The notes under the pieces were generated by a model. That model did not search any database. It was not told the DNA's origin and was given only the letters and a program-made list of their open reading frames with translations. The position numbers were made by a program, and so were the translations under genes. From assembly GCA_027422505.1 (NCBI GenBank), contig JAPQWV010000001.1, positions 3,038,001 to 3,102,000 on the forward strand: a DNA stretch of 64,000 nt, given 5' to 3'. Origin of the DNA: Craterostigma plantagineum. Lineage: Eukaryota; Streptophyta; Magnoliopsida; Lamiales; Linderniaceae. This document shows, in pieces, positions 57,714-64,000 of this stretch; position 1 is the first letter of the stretch, and each line of letters begins with the position of its first letter.

Positions 57714-59314
57714 TCATGTCTCAGAGTAAAGACGAACCAAGATTAAGGATTCGAAAGGCGTAACCAATCGCCACTCTCTCTGTTTCTTGCTAAGTGGCCT
57801 TCCTTTCCCCGATTTTTCTCTATTCATCCTTACGTCAGCCAATCCCCAAGTGCAAGAACTAGCTTCCGAGTCAAACGATACGAGTCTGAATATCCCATCG
57901 TTTTCAGACGTCGACCCACTAATTTCTGCTTCGCTCGCTGCGTATCGAACGTACATGTTCCTCTCTTTGAAGCGATCGAGGTCTTGTGGGACCCGCACGA
58001 CCCTTTCCACGCCAGGCGAAGAAACCTGTCCCAGAAATAATATGAAAAGGGAGCATTTTTTGGTCTACCATTGTTTCATATGATAGTTTTATTTAATAAT
58101 TACGAACCTCGAGAGACACGTTTGCTGGTATGCTGCCATTGGTTTCTGCTTCGTCGAGGCGAGCTCTGTACGCTGTGGTGAAGTCTTCGATGTCCATCAT
58201 ATTAGGAGAACCTGACCTGTATAAAAAGATTATCAGACAAGAACTGTGATTTAAAGTACTTATGAGTGGCTTCTTACTTATTCGTGAGCCTTTCGATTCG
58301 AACTTGAATGTTGGCGTTGAGCATTGTCTTGAATGCATATATGCCCAATTCTCCATTGAAGGATGAAGCAACTTCTTCGGCGATTTGTAGAGCTGTTTTG
58401 TCCCATGATGTCCCTGCAAGAGATATCCCGCCACCGCCAGCTCCATCGCCTAACTTCAGTCGAGCATCGAAAAACATTAAAAAAAAAAGATGGTTTAACA
58501 ATCCATAATTGCTGATAATGATGTTCTGTGACAATGAGAAACCTTTCACGAACTCACAGAAGGTTCAGCTTCTTCTTCTAAAAAGTATTCATCGTCGAAA
58601 AAGCCGTCATCTTCATCATCAACATCATCTTCCAACTGAGAATCTGCGGAAAAGAACAAAACCTCACGTTTTTGCATTGTAGGTCTTGGAATGGAATTGC
58701 AAGGGACAACATGTTCTGATTCTTATTCTTGATTTTACTTAGAAAATTGTGGATGTCTAGTCTAATGGCTATCACAGCCTTGTGCAACAGTATACACACG
58801 AGTAAACCTTAGGACTCAACTCAACCATGAGATAGATAACATAAACCATAACAGTTAACAAGCAAATGAACAGCACACACATTAAGAGAAGAAGCCATTT
58901 TGTCCTAATTTCGCAAGAAATTAATTTTTCCCCTCCAAGATTACATTTTCACCCAACCCTTAAGAGACGAAGCACGACATATCCATAAGCTATCACCACT
59001 CTTACAAATAGCTAAAGATTAAGAATGAACCCGAAAGAAGGCAGATGAAAAGACAGCTAACCATCTTCCAAGTCTTCGAGAAAAAGTTCATCATCTTCGA
59101 ATTCATCCTCCAACGATATCTCTTCAACGACGGAACGCTTCAACGCAGGCTCGGGTTGTGAATTCTTATTCTTCTTCTTCGCTAAGGCCACCAAGGGCTT
59201 ACGTTGTATCTTGATTAATTGAGATGGGCATGGCTTGAAAGTGGGAATAGAAACTCGATGTGGAGTTGATGATAGTAATGAACTGAGATAAGCAAGCTCC
59301 GAGCTCAAGTTCAT
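57714..59314 (-). CDS. RimP-like ribosome maturation factor, plastid-targeted
   Basis: Five exons on the minus strand: 59314-59062, 58643-58558, 58453-58278, 58216-58108 and 58025-57714, giving 311 codons in phase. Exon 1 starts MNLSSELAYLSSLLSSTPHR, a transit-peptide-like stretch, then turns acidic (VEEISLEDEFEDDELFLEDL). Exon 2 is also very acidic. Exons 3-5 hold the RimP (UPF0090) domain: SWDKTALQIAEEVA, DFTTAYRARLDEAE, and VSLEV|SSPGVERVVRVPQDL, where SSPG.(D/E)R is the family signature. In bacteria RimP helps assemble the 30S subunit. A plastid 30S role is inferred. The last 35 residues are basic (KSGKGRPLSKKQREWRL), as in plant members. The neighbouring SDC gene lies 147 bp upstream in the same orientation. 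Confidence 0.85.
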
Positions 59315-59460
59315 TTTCTTGTTCGGATTTTTTCGAATGATATAATTTGGGGGTATAGTACCTTCTGTTCATCGGTTTCTACGAAACGACGTCGTTGCGC
59401 TTACTATTTCGAAGACATGGACAACAAAAGAAAAAGCTTCCTATGAGTTTGAGAAACTTC

Positions 59461-61437
59461 CTATGCCTTGGCTTGGACAGAAGAAGTTTCCATTTTTTTT
59501 CTTTTTGCACGTAGTAAAATAGTTCTTGGGAGGTTAAGGAAGTGCAAAGAAGGTGTTTCTGTAATAAGACAACATCCAATCGACGATCGTTTTGGTACAA
59601 GAAAAGGAAATTGCAAAAGAAACAGAAGCAAACTACCACGCCTTATCTCATCTACTTTGTGAAGCAGACAACAGCAATTCTCAGCTCCAATATCTGCTTC
59701 TAAACACGGAGGAGCTCTTCTAACACCATCTTCACCTTCTCCACCATACCAAGTCGATCTTTCCATCACCAATTCGTTCAAGAAATAGTCCAACTTCTCT
59801 ACAGTAACGTTAGGCATCACTACAACGTGCGCCATATTACCTTGACAAGCCAACTGCCACCTCTTCACGAATTCCTCGTCGTAAGGCCTTTCGAACACCA
59901 CAGTGCTGCTAAGATCGTTGAGCATTGAGCTGATCCCATATTGCCTGAGCCTGTCTTTAAGGTAATGCGCGTTTCTCAGGCATTTTTGGACTTCTTTCTG
60001 AAACCCCTTGTAGCCCTTTCTGTTGAGGGTGTACCACAGAAAAACGGGTGCGTGCCCATTTCGACTGCCCATGATCGTCGCGTCCCTCGAGGCGAGGTAC
60101 TCTACGTTGCTCGAAAGAACGTTGATGTGCTTCAGCCTTGTGATCTGCACGCCGCAAGGCATTGGGCAGCCCACGAATTTGTGGCCCGATACGCTCACGC
60201 TTCCTATTGGCTTCTTGAACGTAACCTTTGGTGCCTGAAATCAGAATGAAAAAACAAACCCAGAATTTGTTATCTCTGTTTCTCTTTAGGTGTGTATATA
60301 TGGGCGAAACATAACAAGACCTTTTTTACGAAAGGCATCATTAGGCCAAAGAGTGCGCCGTCGCAGTGGATGTAGAATCTGTCGTGAGAATAGCCGCAAT
60401 CTTCGAGGGTTTTTATTACAAGGTCGAGATCGTCGACTGCTCCCTTCACGGTAGTTCCTAATGGGTAAGCCAGGCAAGAGTTTTTAGAATGCGTTCGATA
60501 TTTCTATTCCATTGAATGTGTAAGAGGAGAGGAGATGACTAGCTAAACCTATGTTGACATTGACTATTGCTGGCTTATCCTTGTTTGGGAGCAGCTTAGT
60601 CCTGAAATCTTGGCAGTCGATTTCGCCTGTGATCAAAGTCGAGACTTTTACGCAATCCATTCTGTACATTCTCGCAGCTTTGAACACCGAGTAATGTGTC
60701 TCCTCCGATGCATATAGAATCCCATCGGGGAACACTTCTCTCCTGCAATTGAAACACACACGCAAATCTCTATGAATCGGAAGTAAAATGAAGTGATACA
60801 CAGATAGCGATGATTCGATTCATACCCAACAAAAGTATCCCATGTATATTGCCTTCAGTGCCACAGTTTGTGATGTACCCCCAATAATCTTCCTTCTCAA
60901 TCTCCCAAAGACGAGCAAACCAATCCAAAACGCCCACTTCGAATTGCCTAGAGTGCACGCCATAGTTGCTCTCTATGAAGGGATCTCCGAGGTTGTTTAT
61001 GGAGAAAGGCTGCAACTGTGCGAGCGCTACGTAATCGAAATCAAGATTATAAGGATACCCTGTCGTAGAGAAACAGTAATAAGCACTCCTTGTCTACATT
61101 TTCCAACAAAGAAAAATAAAAAATTCCAGCCTAATGCGAAAAAAGTCCGACCTAAATGGTGCTTGGTTCTTTCGAGGAGGGTCCTTCTGTACCTGGCTAG
61201 AACGCCGGCAATGTACGCCTCTTTATCGCCGGTGTGCTCGTCGTCGGCGTCGGGCTCGGTCACCTCAAAGCACGTGGTGTGCACGTTCTTACCCAAAATT
61301 ATCTCCCTCTTCTCCTCGGCGGCGCCGTAGCTGCTGGGTTCGAGCAACGCTGCATTGGATGGAGACGACGACTTGCCTTCCTCGAAGGATCCGTTGAACG
61401 ACGTCGTTTCGCTCACCTTCGCTCCGCTCCCAACCAT
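59461..61437 (-). CDS. SDC: Serine decarboxylase (PLP-dependent)
   Basis: Five exons on the minus strand: 61437-61152, 61059-about 60831, 60742-60549, 60457-60321 and 60234-59461. The enzyme converts serine to ethanolamine for choline and phospholipid synthesis. Signatures: [26 protein letters not shown], substrate/PLP-pocket [16 protein letters not shown], and the PLP-binding lysine in [15 protein letters not shown]. The gene has two oddities. At the end of exon 2 the best donor (GG|GTATGA, 60826) puts exon 3 out of phase, while a weaker donor (TTTT|GTTGGG, exon end 60831) restores it, giving 539 codons. And the frame runs about 57 residues past the usual C-terminus (CCCLLHK) to a stop at 59461. 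A 5' UTR intron acceptor (tttcag) lies at 61475-61476. It could be functional or newly damaged. Confidence 0.88.
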
Positions 61438-61660
61438 GTCTAACGATAGTCGATGAGTCGAGCAAAGAATCTACCTGAAAGAAAAGCTGGGTTTTTTCGT
61501 AGATGAACTTCAGATAATACGAATTAAGCAAATCTGGGGAAGAGAAATGCAAATGGTGAGAAATCTGCCAATGCTTTGATGACTGAGGCGCAAGGATTAA
61601 GTCAGAGGTTAGCATTTGATCCTATTTATAAAAAAATTCCTTGAGCTAACACACAGCTAA
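61438..61660 (-). promoter_or_regulatory. SDC leader and short proximal promoter
   Basis: Only about 220 bp separate the SDC start codon from the Harbinger-type element. A 5' UTR intron probably occupies part of it. tcctatttataa at 61620-61631 reads ttataaatagga on the minus strand, a good TATA box. Confidence 0.55.
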
Positions 61661-62482
61661 GGCCTTCCTCAATGCTAAACCCGAAAAAGTAGGTTTTTTG
61701 TGTGCCACGTCGGCGCCACCTCAAAAGTTTAAAACTTCTACCTCCAAAACAAAATCCCTCCCCAACCATAAAACCCAAAATGTAGGTTTATTGAGAACCC
61801 TCTTTAATTTAATTTAATTTTACTTAATTAACCAATTATATTTATCTAATTTTCAAAATAATTTATAAATAATTATATGTCATATTATTTAATATTTTAT
61901 ATTGAATAAAAAAATTCGATTACATAATAAAAATATTATTTATATATTTAAAATATAAAAGAAATAAACATTTTTAACACATTAAAATTTTTTCGTAAAA
62001 TAAAAAAATTAATAAATATTTATAAACAAATATTAATATATGATAAAAAGGAAATAAAGTATTAAAAAATCATCACATTATATTTATCTAGTTTTCAAAA
62101 TTATTTATATATAATTATCTTTCGTATTATTTAACTAATTTAATAAAAAATAAATAATGCAGGAAAAAGTAAATAAGTTAAATAAAAAATAAACACTTTT
62201 AACGCATTAAAATTTTTTAGTTAAAAAAATAATAAATATTAATATATAAACAAAATATTAATATATAAATAAATATCAATATAAACAAATATTAATATAT
62301 AAATATTAGTAAATGAGATAAGAAAAGTAAAAAAGAAAAGAAAAAGAAAAAGCTGCAAAAAACCCAGGTATGATAGATTAAACCTACCAAAAAACCTCCT
62401 ACGAGCCACAGTGGTAAAAACCTCAAATTATCAGGTTTTTCTCTATCCTAATCACCCAAAAAACCTACCATTGAGGAAGGCC
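61661..62482. mobile_element. PIF/Harbinger (Tourist-like) MITE
   Basis: Ends GGCCTTCCTCAATG on both sides (inverted) with TAA at 61658-61660 and 62483-62485. The 3-bp TWA duplication and GGCC start are Harbinger/Tourist marks. Sub-terminal aaaacctac/gtaggtttttt words are mirrored. The 822-bp interior is AT-rich with (TAAATATTAATA)-like repeats near 62220-62310. No transposase. Confidence 0.92.
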
Positions 62483-62485
62483 TAA

Positions 62486-62985
62486 GCTAGCTAGCTCTAG
62501 ATAAAAAAAGAAATTCCTTTTTATTTAGTTATTTACAACCTGATTTCTCACCTAACTCTGTGATAAGATATTAATATGACAAAATTAGGTCACTAACTGT
62601 GTATGTCTTAACAAAACTAGGTCATCAGTCGATGTTCCGGCGAAAATCAACGGAAAAACCGACGTGGCTCAGCGGCCACGTCATCGCCACGTCAGTTTTC
62701 TGGCGGTTTTTGCCGGAAAATCAATCAGATAGATATACAAAGCTAGTTACCTAGTTTTGCAATGACAAACATAGTGATTCAAAAACGAAAGCAGGTTTAG
62801 TTAGTGACCCAAAATTGCAATTACAAACATAGTGACCCAATAACGGAAACGGGTGGTAACCTAAAATTAAAATATTGCCTACCAATATTTATATAATAAT
62901 TTAACATGCGTTTCACATGTCCATAAAAAGAAAATATGAAAATTTGTTGATTGTATTTTGAAACAGTTGCATTCACATCATTTAC
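62486..62985. other. Repetitive spacer with short direct and inverted motifs
   Basis: acaaacatagtga.(c/t)caa recurs near 62765 and 62823. aattaggtcactaac and ctagttacctagttttg face each other. Two copies of ccggcgaaaatc/gccggaaaatc flank an acgtggc-rich core (62640-62725). It is probably another small element, but borders are unclear. Confidence 0.35.
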
Positions 62986-62988
62986 TAA

Positions 62989-63553
62989 GACTATGTTTAT
63001 CAATGACCCGGACAACCGGTTGTGCAATATAATTAAATAAAATAAATCAAACAAATAAATAATTACCACAACCTCCCACAACCGGGTTGGTGGATCAACC
63101 TGGTTCACCAACCGGTTGTGCACAGTTTTCAAAACTGTTTTTGTGTTTTTATTGATTTTTATGATACATTTAATTATCTATTAATATTTTATTTTAATTT
63201 TTTTTACCAAAATGTAAGATTTTTTTTCTCTACAAATAGAGACTAATATTGCTACATTCCGAGTCACAATTTCAAATTATCTATTTCTCTATTACATTCT
63301 ATAATATATCATAATTCATATTATTTTTCTATTTCCAATGACCAAAGTATCTAAATTTTATATCATATAATGCAATCTATTTTCAAACATTCAAATACTA
63401 CTAAAAATAATTATAAAATATAAATATTATAGGTTTTGCTGGGTTGTTGATAAAGTATGAAAATTATTGAGGTGTAGGTTGTGAATGTGGAGGAGAGAGA
63501 AATTAATATTTTATTCTCATTACCGGTTGTGAAGGTGGTGGATAAATATAGTC
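62989..63553. mobile_element. PIF/Harbinger-type MITE, second family
   Basis: Ends GACTATGTTTATCAATGACC and GACTATATTTATCCACCACC (inverted) with TAA at 62986-62988 and 63554-63556. CAACCGG/CCGGTTGTG words repeat near both ends and in the middle (63075-63120). No transposase. Confidence 0.85.
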
Positions 63554-63556
63554 TAA

Positions 63557-64000
63557 GTTAACTACATCCAACATACAACAACTTGTTAAGGTGGTCAATG
63601 GTATAGTATAGCTGTACTCTTTTACCTACGGAAATCGTTCTATTTTATTTAATGGGGATTTAATTGTTTTCTATAAAATATCCGACACGATTTTGGTATT
63701 GTATGTGGGAATCGTACTTGATGATAGTGATTCGTTCAAACGTTTCAGAACGCCAACTAGAATAAAAAAATCGTATAAAATTACGGTATTTATTTATAAA
63801 TGTGTTCTTTTCTCTTGAAATTTCCAAGGGAAATAATCCTACTAACTAACTTGATTACGACGACGACGAGTAAGGAGCGAGTATGGCAGGCGTGGAGATG
63901 TTTCGCCACTTAATTTATTATAAGGAGTAGGAGAAAGTTACCCTTAGACTGCAAGCACAATTCATATATTAATTTTCTTGTAGAATAGTATAACCCTCAC
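63557..64000. other. Spacer to window end
   Basis: No gene or repeat recognised. Confidence 0.5.

Overview
The window is nuclear DNA from a flowering plant. The genes have short exons with GT-AG introns and encode plant-restricted families (GRAS, R2R3-MYB, SWEET, plastid-targeted proteins). AT-rich spacers are packed with plant transposons (Ty1/copia, L1-type LINE, hAT, Stowaway, PIF/Harbinger, Mutator-like, Helitron). A eudicot is most likely from the gene content. I cannot name the species.

Positions 1-40.9 kb are mostly a graveyard of mobile DNA. In order: an Emigrant-like MITE; a degraded plant-mobile-domain gene; a hAT element with an 8-bp target duplication; a copia fragment; a copia element with an intact 5' LTR but a 36-bp 3' LTR stub, itself hit by a hAT MITE; a decayed TAF4 gene followed by a decayed Mpv17/PMP22 gene; a second copia element cut off in its integrase region; a 769-bp-arm near-perfect palindrome carrying two convergent copies of a low-complexity Pro/Ser/Gln/Thr-rich reading frame; a gene-poor stretch; a LINE; a copia-type LTR containing nested hAT and Stowaway insertions; and a complete but broken copia element (35783-40858) with two LTRs and a 5-bp target duplication, lying about 290 bp upstream of the first intact gene.

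Positions 41-61.5 kb form a gene-rich block: SKP2A-like F-box/LRR protein (+), plastid inner-envelope-type protein (-), R2R3-MYB (-), SCL1-like GRAS protein (+), SWEET1-like sugar transporter (-), RimP-like plastid protein (-) and serine decarboxylase (-). From memory, SKP2A, SCL1 and SWEET1 are close neighbours on Arabidopsis chromosome 1, and TAF4 and an Mpv17/PMP22 gene are adjacent on chromosome 5. The window therefore seems to join one living and one decayed ancestral gene block. Small DNA transposons fill the spacers, and two PIF/Harbinger-type elements close the window (61661-63553).

The genes are ordinary housekeeping, regulatory and transport genes and do not form one pathway. The most unusual structures are the palindrome with mirrored promoters and convergent reading frames, the decayed TAF4-Mpv17 pair, the copia insertion upstream of the F-box gene, a probable GC-AG intron and an extra residue in the MYB gene, and a phase conflict at an exon junction of the serine decarboxylase gene. 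Exon coordinates come from reading splice signals and family similarity by eye. No alignment or search was run.
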